Assembly (NCBI GenBank): GCA_017428085.1
Contig: JAFRRP010000056.1
Coordinates: forward strand, 1 to 46,764
DNA: 46,764 nucleotides
Source: Clostridia bacterium
GTDB lineage: Bacteria; Bacillota; Clostridia; Oscillospirales; Acutalibacteraceae
Direction of reading: 5' to 3'
Within the stretch, counting starts at the first letter, position 1, and each line of letters begins with the position of its first letter. A program made the position numbers and the translations under genes. This document shows, in pieces, positions 23,038 to 31,150 of this stretch. Under the pieces are notes generated by a model, which was given only the letters and a program-made list of their open reading frames with translations, was not told the DNA's origin and did not search any database.

Positions 23038-24843
23038 TCAGAAGCCCTTGCGGGGCCTGTCGCCCCAGCAGGAGGGCGGCTTGCGCAGGTCCGGCTGCTC
23101 CGCCAGCTTCGAGATCTCCGTCAGCCGCGTGACGCCGAAACGGCGGTAATCCGCCAGCAGACGCTCGTGTTCTTTTTTCCACCCGCGCCGGTTGCCGGTC
23201 CGCGAAAACTCGCCGCGCCGGTTGCACGCCTTCCAGTACCGCCATGAAAGCGCGCTGCGCTGCACGTGTTCCCTCTCCGTGTCGTTGGCGCACAGCGCTT
23301 CCGCCGTTTGCCACCATTCGTCGCAGCGGGCGACCTGCGCTTTGGAAAGCGACAGCACCGCGCCGTCCGTCATGACGTGATAGATGATCATATGGCGGCC
23401 CTTGGTGCCGGTGCGCGCCGTGGTCAGATCGATATACTCACGGATATTCTTCCACCCGGCGCCGTAATACGCCCGTAAAAAGCCGTCCGTTTCCGCGTCA
23501 AGGTCGCAGTCGGGGTCGTACAGCAGCCGGGACAGCAGATAGCAGCGCAGCCCGGCGAATTCCGCGTCGCATTCCGCCGCCTGATAGTTCCCCTCCTCGT
23601 ACACGCCGCGGGCGTTATGCGACACGAAGAACCGCATATTGGGCTGCATCACGCCGAAATTCGGGAAGGGCCCTAAATACTGCCAGTAGTTGGTGGTGTA
23701 ATCCCAGATATATAGATTTTTGCAGATCTCCGACCAGCGTCTGATGTCGCGGCAGAACCGCATGTTCAGCGGGTCCCGGGGGGTATCCAGCGGATGGGCG
23801 AAGCAGCACTCGATGGAGCACAGCCGCACGATCACGTTGTCCCGCGGGCGCACCTTTTTCGGCGGGGTGCGGGTGTAGCGGTAGGCAAAGGTGTCGAATT
23901 TCAGGTTCGGAAAATCCTGTGCGAAGGCCGCCGCCACCGCGTTCACAAAGGAGATCATGGTGCCCGCGTGGGAGCCGTTGGCTCTGTCCACCGCCCGGCA
24001 GTTTTTGCACTGGCAGAAGGAGCGCAGCGTATCCCCCTGCGTCAGCGAGACGATCTGCGCGTCCGGGTGCGCTTCCAAAAGCCCGCGCACCTCATCGATC
24101 ACCAGCGAAAGCACGTCCGGGTTGGTCAGGCAAAGCTGCTTCGGCGTCCGCCTGCCGTGGTACAGGGCGAAGTATTCCGGGTGGTCGGCAAAGTACTTTT
24201 TCGCGCAGCAAAAAGCGGAGGTCAACGTATGGCCGAAGCCGCCCGTGTACCGTACCGCGCCGCCCAGCGCCCCGTCGGCGGTACAGGACTGGGTATTGAT
24301 GTGGTTTGCCAGGCAGAATTCCGCGTCCTTCGTGCTGATCCAGTCGGTCATGCGGTATTCCAGCCGGGACGTATAGAGGAACCGCGCCGCCGGGGAGATC
24401 CGTACGGCGTCAGCAGGCGGGATCACGGTCAGCGTATCGGTATACCAGCGGCAGCCCAACTCCCGCTTCAAAAATTCGTACGCCGCGTACAGCGTGCCCC
24501 TTGGCTCGCCCCCCGCGATCACCAGCCGGTCGCCCTCGGTGAAATAGCAGGCCGTCTCCTCCGTAAAGCCGCCGCGGTCCAAAGAAATGACGCCGTCCTC
24601 CCGGTTCGTCCTACCCACCACGATCTCTTTTTCCGCGGGCGGCGTATCATCGGAAACGACGGGCAGCTTCACGCCGCTGATCCGTTCCAGATAGGTCTGC
24701 AGCTTTTCCGCCGCCGTATATTCCGGGTCGCCCGACCGCTTGCCGCAGACGATCACGTAACCGCTGCTTCCCTCCTGCGCCAGCGTAAGGGGCGTTCTCT
24801 CCCCTGCCCGCGCCGTTTCCCCGCGCATATCGCCGATCGTCAT
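23038..24843 (-). CDS. DUF4838-domain protein, probable cytoplasmic glycoside hydrolase-like
   Basis: This 601-residue protein has no signal peptide. The N-terminal part (about 25-150) resembles the small alpha/beta domain placed before GH20/GH67-type barrels: YVIVCGKRSGDPEYTAAEKLQTYL, EIVVGRTNRE and GTLYAAYEFLKRELGCRWYTD. The rest matches DUF4838: a CQCKNCRAVDR Cys cluster, TMISFVNAVA, KFDTFAYRYTRTPPKKVRP and WDYTTNYWQYLGPFPN. DUF4838 proteins are found in polysaccharide and glycan loci, and hydrolase activity is presumed but unproven. The ATG follows GGGAGG. It is divergent from the sugar transporter at 25069, suggesting a shared substrate. Confidence 0.75.
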   Translation of the reverse strand: MTIGDMRGETARAGERTPLTLAQEGSSGYVIVCGKRSGDPEYTAAEKLQTYLERISGVKLPVVSDDTPPAEKEIVVGRTNREDGVISLDRGGFTEETACYFTEGDRLVIAGGEPRGTLYAAYEFLKRELGCRWYTDTLTVIPPADAVRISPAARFLYTSRLEYRMTDWISTKDAEFCLANHINTQSCTADGALGGAVRYTGGFGHTLTSAFCCAKKYFADHPEYFALYHGRRTPKQLCLTNPDVLSLVIDEVRGLLEAHPDAQIVSLTQGDTLRSFCQCKNCRAVDRANGSHAGTMISFVNAVAAAFAQDFPNLKFDTFAYRYTRTPPKKVRPRDNVIVRLCSIECCFAHPLDTPRDPLNMRFCRDIRRWSEICKNLYIWDYTTNYWQYLGPFPNFGVMQPNMRFFVSHNARGVYEEGNYQAAECDAEFAGLRCYLLSRLLYDPDCDLDAETDGFLRAYYGAGWKNIREYIDLTTARTGTKGRHMIIYHVMTDGAVLSLSKAQVARCDEWWQTAEALCANDTEREHVQRSALSWRYWKACNRRGEFSRTGNRRGWKKEHERLLADYRRFGVTRLTEISKLAEQPDLRKPPSCWGDRPRKGF

Positions 24844-24936
24844 CCCTTTGCGCCTCCCGTGTCAGAATCCACTGCCATCATACCATACCGGCCGGCAAAA
24901 AGCAATCGCGCGCGGCCTGTTTTCCGCCCGTTCATA

Positions 24937-24965
24937 TTGATTTTTCTGAATAAAAATGATATGAT
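24937..24965 (+). promoter_or_regulatory. Promoter of the sugar-uptake operon
   Basis: TTGATT at 24937-24942, 17 bp, TATGAT at 24960-24965, in the divergent gap between DUF4838 and the transporter. Confidence 0.7.
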
Positions 24966-24985
24966 ACGTTTATAAAACACAAAAC

Positions 24986-25034
24986 GGACCGGCCGCCCCG
25001 CGAAGGACCGGGGCATACGGCGGTCCGGTCTTTT
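24986..25034 (+). promoter_or_regulatory. Leader hairpin with T-run before the transporter gene
   Basis: In the about 95-base leader a long GC-rich hairpin forms: GGACC/GGTCC, GCCG/CGGC and CCCC/GGGG with small bulges, followed by TCTTTT. It ends 19 bases before the ribosome site. It could act as an attenuator or as an mRNA stabiliser; no known riboswitch is recognised. Confidence 0.4.
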
Positions 25035-25068
25035 CGGCGGACAGGAAAAACCGGAAGGGGCCATTTTG

Positions 25069-26664
25069 ATGAGCGAAAAAAACACCAACGTCAAAACCTT
25101 CATGAAAGGCGTATTTTCGGCGGAGAAAAACTCCGCTGCCACGCTGGGGGAAAAAAAGCTCAACCGTTACAACGATATTGCCGTAAGGATGTTCCACACG
25201 GGGGTGCTTTCCCCGCGGGAGATGCTGTTTCCGGCGGTCGCGGAGCTGGCCAACCAGATATTGGCGGCGGTGAACGCCTACCGCACGCTGTATTTCGTCA
25301 ACGTGCTGAAGATCGACATGACGTACATCACCATGATCCTGCTGCTCATCGGCATCTACGACGTGCTGAACAACCCCCTGATGGGCGCGGCGTACGACCA
25401 CACCCGTACCCGCTGGGGCAAGGCGCGGCCCTACATCATCCTGACGACGGCGCCCTTTTTCCTCAGCACGGCGGTGCTGTACAGCGGCGCGCTGTTTCTG
25501 GGAAACCGTCCCGGCAACGACCCGCGCAAGATCATATTCGTGTTTGTGATGCTGTTCATCCAGGAGACCTTCTCCACCATCTACACCATCCCCCGGAACA
25601 ATATGCTGACGCTGCAGACCGTAAACCCCGGGGACAGGATCGCCGTTGGCCTGCTGCAGAACTACATCGGCAGCATCGGCTCCAGCGCGATCTTCGCGAT
25701 ATTCATGCCCATCATGGAGCTGAACAACAAGGGGTATATCCGGTTCCCCGCGCCCCTGCTGTTCTTCACCATGGCGACCTTCGCTTCCGCCGTGGGGATC
25801 GTGGGCAATATCAGCATGGCGCTGAACTGCAAGGAGCGCATCATGCTGCAGCCCAAACCCGCCCCGCTGCGCAAGACCATTTTCTATATCCTGAAAAACA
25901 AATACGCCATGCGCAATTTCCTGGCTGGCTTTGCCACCAGCTGGTGGAGCAACGGCGGCTATTCGTGGGACGTGGTGACGCAGCAGGAGATCTTCGGCGG
26001 CTCCATCCCTTCCATGATCACCTATATGGGGTATAACGTCCTGAACCCCGTCAGCGTGACCTTTATCCCCAAGTTCCAAAAATTCTTCAAGAACAACAAG
26101 ACCGCGCTGCTCACCCTGCGCTTGTGGGACCTGCTTTCGTGGGTGCTGATGACCGTGCTGGGCTGGTTCTTTGTGGACAACCGTCTGGCCGTCTGCGTCA
26201 TTTTCGGGACGTTTTACGGGATCAACGCGCTGAACAACGGCCCCGCCAACGTGTTCGAGGCGGAGGTGGCGCGCGAGATCAGCGACTACACCGAATACGT
26301 GACCGGCGAACGGCCGGACGGCACCTTCGGCCTGCTGACGGAGCTGATCACCAAGATCACCGCGCCGCTCAACTCCATGCTTACGATCTTCCTGTTCAAA
26401 TGGTCCGGCTACGATTCCACGATCCCCATGCTCCCCTGGTCGCAGGGCAGCAAGGTGGTGTACCAGCGGGTATGGTTCCTGTATACGGGCATCCACATCA
26501 TCCCCACCTTCGTGCATATGATCCCCTATTTCTTCTACGATCTGGTGGGCGAAAAGCGCGAAAAAATGTACATCGCCCTGAACGAGCGCCGCGCCCTGCT
26601 GGCGGAGGAAGACCTGTTCTCCGAGCTGGAGGAGATCATGCAAGCCATCGAGCAGGAAGAATAA
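25069..26664 (+). CDS. GPH-family sugar:cation symporter (MFS)
   Basis: The 531-residue membrane protein has about twelve helices and the GPH/MelB signature AAYDHTRTRWGKARPYI after an early helix. Its other typical motif is FYGINALNNGPANVFEAEVAREISDYTEY, a cytoplasmic loop with conserved acidic residues. The N-terminus carries about 45 charged residues before the first helix. The start is the ATG at 25069 after GGAAGGGG; a TTG just before it is in frame. Three bases separate it from the BadF-type kinase gene, so uptake and phosphorylation are coupled. The substrate is probably a sugar, amino sugar or short glycoside. Confidence 0.86.
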   Translation: MSEKNTNVKTFMKGVFSAEKNSAATLGEKKLNRYNDIAVRMFHTGVLSPREMLFPAVAELANQILAAVNAYRTLYFVNVLKIDMTYITMILLLIGIYDVLNNPLMGAAYDHTRTRWGKARPYIILTTAPFFLSTAVLYSGALFLGNRPGNDPRKIIFVFVMLFIQETFSTIYTIPRNNMLTLQTVNPGDRIAVGLLQNYIGSIGSSAIFAIFMPIMELNNKGYIRFPAPLLFFTMATFASAVGIVGNISMALNCKERIMLQPKPAPLRKTIFYILKNKYAMRNFLAGFATSWWSNGGYSWDVVTQQEIFGGSIPSMITYMGYNVLNPVSVTFIPKFQKFFKNNKTALLTLRLWDLLSWVLMTVLGWFFVDNRLAVCVIFGTFYGINALNNGPANVFEAEVAREISDYTEYVTGERPDGTFGLLTELITKITAPLNSMLTIFLFKWSGYDSTIPMLPWSQGSKVVYQRVWFLYTGIHIIPTFVHMIPYFFYDLVGEKREKMYIALNERRALLAEEDLFSELEEIMQAIEQEE

Positions 26665-26667
26665 AAA

Positions 26668-27774
26668 ATGAAATATTACCTTTCCATTGACGGCGGCGGC
26701 ACGAAAACGGCCGCGGTCCTGTATGATGAAAACTTTCAGCGGCTGGCCGTGTGCGTCACCGGCAGCGTGCGCGCCAACACCACGGACGACGCGCTGATCC
26801 GGAAACACATCCATACGCTGATCGAAACGCTGCGCCTGCCCGGCCTGACCGTGGAGGAATGCGTCGGCGTGTGCGACGGCCGCCTGACGGACGCGATCAA
26901 AAGCGTCTGCGCGGTAAAGCGATTCAAAACCGCCGGCGAGCTGGAATTGGGCCTTGCCGCCGCGGGGATATTCGGCGACGGCGTTCTGGCGCTGTGCGGC
27001 ACCGGCGCGACGGTGTTCGCCCGTCTGGGAGAAAAAACCTTTGTCGCCGGCGGCTACGGCGCGGCGGTGGCGGACGAGGGCAGCGGCTACTACGTGGGCC
27101 GGGCGGCGCTAATCGCCGCCATCCGGGACAGCGAAAACCGCGGCGCGTCCACCGCGCTGACGGACCTGCTTCCCCTGCACTTCGGTTATCACGGGCGGGA
27201 GGAATTGCGCCGGGCCGTTTTTTCCATCTACGGTCGGGCGGACCGTTCCCCCGCCGCGTGCGTGGCAGGCTGCGCGCCGGTCGTCGTGAAAGCGGCGGAA
27301 CAGGGCGACGACGCCGCGGCGGCTATCTTAACGGAGGCGGGGCGTCTTTTGGGCGAGCAGACCCGGTATCTGATCGAAGCCAACGGCCTGCCGGACGAGC
27401 TGCCCATCGCCCTTTCCGGCAGCATGTGGCGCGGCAACCCCATCTTATTCGACGCTTTCCGGGAAGCGGTCTTTGCCCGGCGCCCCGCCCGACGTATCGT
27501 CCTGCCGAAAATGGAACCCGTCCTCGGCGTCCTTGCCCGGAAAATGTACGAAACGGAAAGACAATTCACGGAAAAAAGCGTCCAACGCCTTCTGGCGGAA
27601 TTTCCGGAGTTCGCGTTTGATATCCATTTGCATAAAAACAGGGATCTGTCGAGCTTCAGCTCGAAAAATCCAGTCGTTGGTTTTCAGTCGTCAGTCGTCA
27701 GGAATCCTCCGGATGGTCCTATGAAAACATCATTTCTGACGACTGCGGCGCAAAGCGCCGCTGCTGACGACTGA
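26668..27774 (+). CDS. BadF/BcrA-type ATPase family kinase (N-acetylglucosamine kinase-like)
   Basis: The protein has the ASKHA fold: phosphate-1 loop SIDGGGTKTAAVLYD at the N-terminus, LCGTGATVFAR (phosphate-2), GGYGAAVADEGSGYYVG, and an adenosine motif LSGSMWRGNPIL. The G-x-GAAVADEGSG pattern is that of GlcNAc or glucosamine kinases of the BadF group. The family core ends near residue 325. Residues 334-368 (from base 27668) are encoded by a dispersed repeat element, so the natural C-terminus was probably replaced. The gene sits between a GPH symporter and an SIS protein, consistent with phosphorylating an imported amino sugar. The substrate is inferred. Confidence 0.84.
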   Translation: MKYYLSIDGGGTKTAAVLYDENFQRLAVCVTGSVRANTTDDALIRKHIHTLIETLRLPGLTVEECVGVCDGRLTDAIKSVCAVKRFKTAGELELGLAAAGIFGDGVLALCGTGATVFARLGEKTFVAGGYGAAVADEGSGYYVGRAALIAAIRDSENRGASTALTDLLPLHFGYHGREELRRAVFSIYGRADRSPAACVAGCAPVVVKAAEQGDDAAAAILTEAGRLLGEQTRYLIEANGLPDELPIALSGSMWRGNPILFDAFREAVFARRPARRIVLPKMEPVLGVLARKMYETERQFTEKSVQRLLAEFPEFAFDIHLHKNRDLSSFSSKNPVVGFQSSVVRNPPDGPMKTSFLTTAAQSAAADD

Positions 27775-27787
27775 CGACTGTTCAGCG
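27668..27787. repeat. Dispersed repeat, copy A, with inverted AGTCGTC heptad ends
   Basis: Bases 27685-27701 and 27764-27780 are perfect 17-bp inverted complements made of AGTCGTC units. The core holds CCTCCGGA, then TCCTATGAAAA, and a perfect hairpin at 27745-27761 (GCGGCGC-AAA-GCGCCGC). A second copy with the same order lies at 46417-46554. This copy supplies the C-terminus and stop codon of the kinase gene. Confidence 0.85.
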
Positions 27788-27839
27788 GGCCGTCGGCTCG
27801 CTAAAACCCAATTCACACCGAATGTCAGGAGGAACAACC

Positions 27840-28574
27840 ATGCTGCTTGACCGATACAGACAGGCGATCGACGACCTGTTCCGAAAGGTCCGCGATACCC
27901 AGACGGACAACATCATCAAGGCCGGGGAAATGGTGGCGGAAAGCGTCGCGAACGGCGGCTGCGTCTTTCTGTCGCGCATCTGCCACGCCATGGAGATGGA
28001 TTCCATCTACCGGGGCGGCGGGCCCATCTTTTACAAGCATTTCAGCTACGACCTGAAGATCGAAAACGCCGCCCGGCCCCGGGATCGCTCCGACCTGAAG
28101 ATCGAAACACAGGGCGCCGCGGCGCGCTACGCCCTGACGCAGTCCAACGTGCGCCCCGGCGACGTGCTGTTCGTCGGCTCCGTCTCCGGCCGGACGAAGG
28201 ACGTGGTGGATCTGGCGTATGAGGCGGAACAGATGGGCGTGAAGGTGATCGCCTTCGTCTCCATGGCATACGCCGGGGAGGTGGAGCCGGTACACCCCTC
28301 CGGCAAAAAGCTGTACGAGATCGCCTCCCTGACGCTGGACAACTGCGCCCCCGCGGCGGAGGCCATGCTGGACGTGGAGGGCATCGAGGCGAAATTCGGC
28401 GCGGCCTCCGGCATCGCTTCCGACTATATTATGTGGAGCGTCACCAGCGTGGCGGTGGAAAAGCTGCTGGAAAAGGGCCTGACCCCCGGCATCCTGAAAA
28501 GCGCCAATTACCCCGGCGGCAACGACTACAACAAGACCGTGATCGAACCTCATTACGATCGATACGGCTGGTAA
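27840..28574 (+). CDS. SIS-domain sugar isomerase-like protein (UPF0309 type)
   Basis: At 244 residues it carries one SIS domain: a helix with AGEMVAESVANGGCVFLS, the phosphosugar-binding Ser-rich loop VLFVGSVSGRTKDVVDLAYEAEQMGVKVIAF, and HPSGKKLYEIASL. This matches the 'sugar isomerase domain' UPF0309 family, related to GmhA- and MurQ-type proteins. It probably binds a phosphorylated (amino) sugar made by the preceding kinase. The ATG at 27840 follows TCAGGAGG; an ATG at 27822 lies before that site and is rejected. The catalytic reaction is unknown. Confidence 0.8.
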   Translation: MLLDRYRQAIDDLFRKVRDTQTDNIIKAGEMVAESVANGGCVFLSRICHAMEMDSIYRGGGPIFYKHFSYDLKIENAARPRDRSDLKIETQGAAARYALTQSNVRPGDVLFVGSVSGRTKDVVDLAYEAEQMGVKVIAFVSMAYAGEVEPVHPSGKKLYEIASLTLDNCAPAAEAMLDVEGIEAKFGAASGIASDYIMWSVTSVAVEKLLEKGLTPGILKSANYPGGNDYNKTVIEPHYDRYGW

Positions 28575-28600
28575 CAAATCCGTATAAAAGGAAGTGCGAC

Positions 28601-29737
28601 ATGAAAAAAATCGATGTTGAAAAGCTGTCGGAGCTGGTTTCCGCGCACGCGCGGGAAGAGCTGGCCGACAATAAGATCGGCGTCAAGGAGATCATCGTCC
28701 ATCAGGAGGGTAAACGGGTATACCACGCCCGGTTCGGGCCGGAGGGAACGGAAACGCTTCCGGAACGGCTGCTGTTCCGCGCCGCCTCCATGACGAAGCC
28801 CGTCACCTCCGCCGCCGTGGCGCTGCTGGCGGGACGCGGCCTGCTGGACCTGCGCGAACCCGCTTATCACTACTACCCTCAAATGAAAAACCTGCAGGTG
28901 GCCACGGTGGAAGACGGCAAGATCACCTCGCTGCGGCCCGCGAAAAACGTCATCCGCGTTTCCGACCTGCTGTGCCACACCAGCGGCATCGGCAGCTCCC
29001 CGGTATACGAAACGATGGAGCAGTCCTGCGCAAAGCTGCCGCTGCGGGAAGCCGTAAACGAGATCCTGACGCACCCGCTGGCCTTCGAGCCCCGCACGGC
29101 GCAGGCCTACAGCCCCACGGACGCCTTTGACATCGCGGCGGGCATCGTGGAAATGGTATCCGGCATGTCCTTTGTTGATTTCCTGCAAAAAAACCTGTTC
29201 GATCCGCTGCATATGACGGACGCCACCTTCCGCCCCAACGCGGAGCAGTGGAGCCGGATGGTCCCCATGCACAACCGCACGGAGGACGGCCAAAGCGGGA
29301 CCGCGCCGCAGCCGCAGGGCTGCGTGTTCGCCAATTTCGTTCCCGAACGGATGCTGGCGGGCGGCGGCCTTGCCGTCACCGCGGAGGATTATATCCGCTT
29401 TGCCGATATGCTGTGCAGCGGAGGCCTTTCGGAGGACGGGGAGAGAGTGATGCCGGAGGAAGCGGTACGCGCCATGCGGACCCCCCAGCTGCCGGAGGAA
29501 GTGGAGATGTACGGCGAGCGCTGGGGCCTCGGCATGCGCATCGTCATCGCGCCGGGCTATCCCCACGGGCTGGGCGTGGGCTGCTTCGGCTGGAGCGGCG
29601 CCTTCGGCACCCACTTCTGGGTAGACCCGGAAAACCGCCTCAGCGTGGTGATGATGAAAAACTCCCTCTACGACGGCGGCGCAGGCAATCAATCCGCCTG
29701 CGCGCTGGAGAGGGACGTTTCCGCTTCGTTATTATAA
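28601..29737 (+). CDS. Serine beta-lactamase family (class C-like) hydrolase, no signal peptide
   Basis: The 378-residue protein has the penicillin-binding-protein fold: catalytic S-x-x-K as SMTK (Ser63, Lys66), Y-S as Tyr170-Ser171 in AYSPTDAFDIAAGIV, and a C-terminal WSGAFGTHFWVDPE in place of KTG. HTSGIG and RMLAGGGLAVTAEDYIRFADML are typical of esterase or peptidase members. No signal peptide is visible, so it should act in the cytoplasm, and resistance to beta-lactams is unlikely. It follows the SIS gene by 26 bases (AAAGGAAG) as the last gene of the sugar operon. It may deacylate or de-esterify the imported compound. Confidence 0.83.
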   Translation: MKKIDVEKLSELVSAHAREELADNKIGVKEIIVHQEGKRVYHARFGPEGTETLPERLLFRAASMTKPVTSAAVALLAGRGLLDLREPAYHYYPQMKNLQVATVEDGKITSLRPAKNVIRVSDLLCHTSGIGSSPVYETMEQSCAKLPLREAVNEILTHPLAFEPRTAQAYSPTDAFDIAAGIVEMVSGMSFVDFLQKNLFDPLHMTDATFRPNAEQWSRMVPMHNRTEDGQSGTAPQPQGCVFANFVPERMLAGGGLAVTAEDYIRFADMLCSGGLSEDGERVMPEEAVRAMRTPQLPEEVEMYGERWGLGMRIVIAPGYPHGLGVGCFGWSGAFGTHFWVDPENRLSVVMMKNSLYDGGAGNQSACALERDVSASLL

Positions 29738-29938
29738 AGTTTTAACGCTCTTTTCGGAAATAGGAGGGAAGAAAGCGCTTCGCACTTAAGGAAGACCCGG
29801 CGAAGGTTCCTTAACCACCTCCCGCGCTTGCGAAGCGCAGGGATTTCGTTCGCTGCGGCGAACGACCAAGGGGGCCTCCTTTGGAAACCGCAAGCCTTTT
29901 GAAAAAGGCCTGACCGAAACCTTTACTGTTATTTGAAA
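29738..29938. other. Convergent gap with nested hairpins
   Basis: No gene is seen. Outer arms GCGCTTCGCA (29775-29784) and TGCGAAGCGC (29829-29838) enclose TTAAGGAA (29786-29793) and TTCCTTAA (29807-29814), giving a long nested hairpin. A second hairpin, CGTTCGC-TGCG-GCGAACG, is at 29847-29864, and a third around GCCTTTTGAAAAAGGC lies near 29895. This is possibly a bidirectional transcript end for the convergent hydrolase and lysC genes, but there is no T-run. Confidence 0.5.
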
Positions 29939-31147
29939 TCAGTATTTTTTGAATCTCTTATGGATCGCCGCGACGGCTTCGTCCGCGGCGTCTTTTTTTA
30001 CGATGACGGAAAACCGCAGCTCCGACGAAGTGATCATCATAATATTGATATTGCTGTTGGAAAGGGCCTCAAAGATGGCGATGCCAACGCCGGGGTGGGA
30101 TTCCATGCCCACGCCCACCACGGAGATCTTCGCCACGTCCTTATCGCAGATAACGTCGGACGCGCCGTATTTGCCTGATTCCAGCAGTACCCGTTCCGCC
30201 TCGTCCGCGTCGTCGCCGGAAACGCAGAAGGACACGTCCACCTTACCGTTATTCCCGGTGGCCATGGTGATGATATCCGCCTGGATATCGTTCTGATTCA
30301 GCAGCTCGAAAATGCCGCAGGCCGCGCCGGGCACGTCCTCCAGATCGTTGACGAAGATCCTTGCCACATTGCTCATTTTCGTCACGCCGCTGATGAGCAT
30401 CTTTTCCATATTCGCGTCCTCCTTTACGAACGTACCGGTTTTGTCGCTGTGAAACGCCGATTTGACCTCGATCACCACGCCGTATTTTTTCGCCAGCTCC
30501 ACCGCGCGGGGGTTGAGCACCTTGACGCCCAGGAACGAAAGCTCCTGCATGCAGTCGTAGTCGATCTCATCGATCTTGACGGCGTCCGGCACGCAGGACG
30601 GATCGGCGGTGTAGATACCGTCGATTTTGGAATAGATCTGGCATTTTTCGGCGTTCAGCGCCGCCGCCAGCGCCACGGCGGTGGTATCGGAGCCGCCGCG
30701 CCCCAGCGTGGTCATGTCGTTTTTTCTGTCAACGCCCTGAAAGCCGGCCACCAGTACGATCCGTTTTTTGGCAAGCTCCTTTTTGATCCGTTCCGGGTCG
30801 ATATCACGGATGCGGGCGTGGCCGAACACCGAATTGGTGACGATGCCCGCCTGCCAGCCCAGCAGCGTGACGCAGGGATAACCCAACTCGCCGACGGCCA
30901 TGGCCAGCAGCGCCGCGGACAACTGCTCCCCGGCGCTCATCAGCACGTCCAGTTCCCGTTTCGCGGGCTTTTTGCTGATCTCGTCCGCTTTGGCGATCAG
31001 CCGGTCCGTGGTATCGCCCTGGGCGGAGACAACGGCCACCACGCCGCTGCCTTTTTCATATTCTTCCGTAATGATCCGGGCGGCGTTTTTGACCGCCGCC
31101 GCGTCGATCAGGCAGCTTCCGCCGAATTTCTGTACGATGATACCCAT
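29939..31147 (-). CDS. lysC: Aspartate kinase
   Basis: It catalyses ATP-dependent phosphorylation of aspartate, the first step toward lysine, threonine and methionine. The 402-residue protein starts with IVQKFGGSCL (family KFGGSS). It has LMSAGEQLSAALLA, the TTLGRGGSDTTAVALAAAL loop and SKIDGIYTADP. Two C-terminal ACT domains follow (about 265-402; EDVPGAACGIFELLNQNDI and SHPGVGIAIFEALSNSNI), so allosteric feedback by lysine or threonine is expected. The ATG is 3 bases after the hom stop codon, with a poor Shine-Dalgarno, so translation is probably coupled to hom. Confidence 0.95.
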   Translation of the reverse strand: MGIIVQKFGGSCLIDAAAVKNAARIITEEYEKGSGVVAVVSAQGDTTDRLIAKADEISKKPAKRELDVLMSAGEQLSAALLAMAVGELGYPCVTLLGWQAGIVTNSVFGHARIRDIDPERIKKELAKKRIVLVAGFQGVDRKNDMTTLGRGGSDTTAVALAAALNAEKCQIYSKIDGIYTADPSCVPDAVKIDEIDYDCMQELSFLGVKVLNPRAVELAKKYGVVIEVKSAFHSDKTGTFVKEDANMEKMLISGVTKMSNVARIFVNDLEDVPGAACGIFELLNQNDIQADIITMATGNNGKVDVSFCVSGDDADEAERVLLESGKYGASDVICDKDVAKISVVGVGMESHPGVGIAIFEALSNSNINIMMITSSELRFSVIVKKDAADEAVAAIHKRFKKY

Positions 31148-31150
31148 AGA

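Noticed and set aside
28601..29737. Beta-lactam resistance gene
   Set aside because: The S-x-x-K hydrolase has no signal peptide, lacks a KTG triad and sits in a sugar operon, so an esterase or amidase role is more likely.
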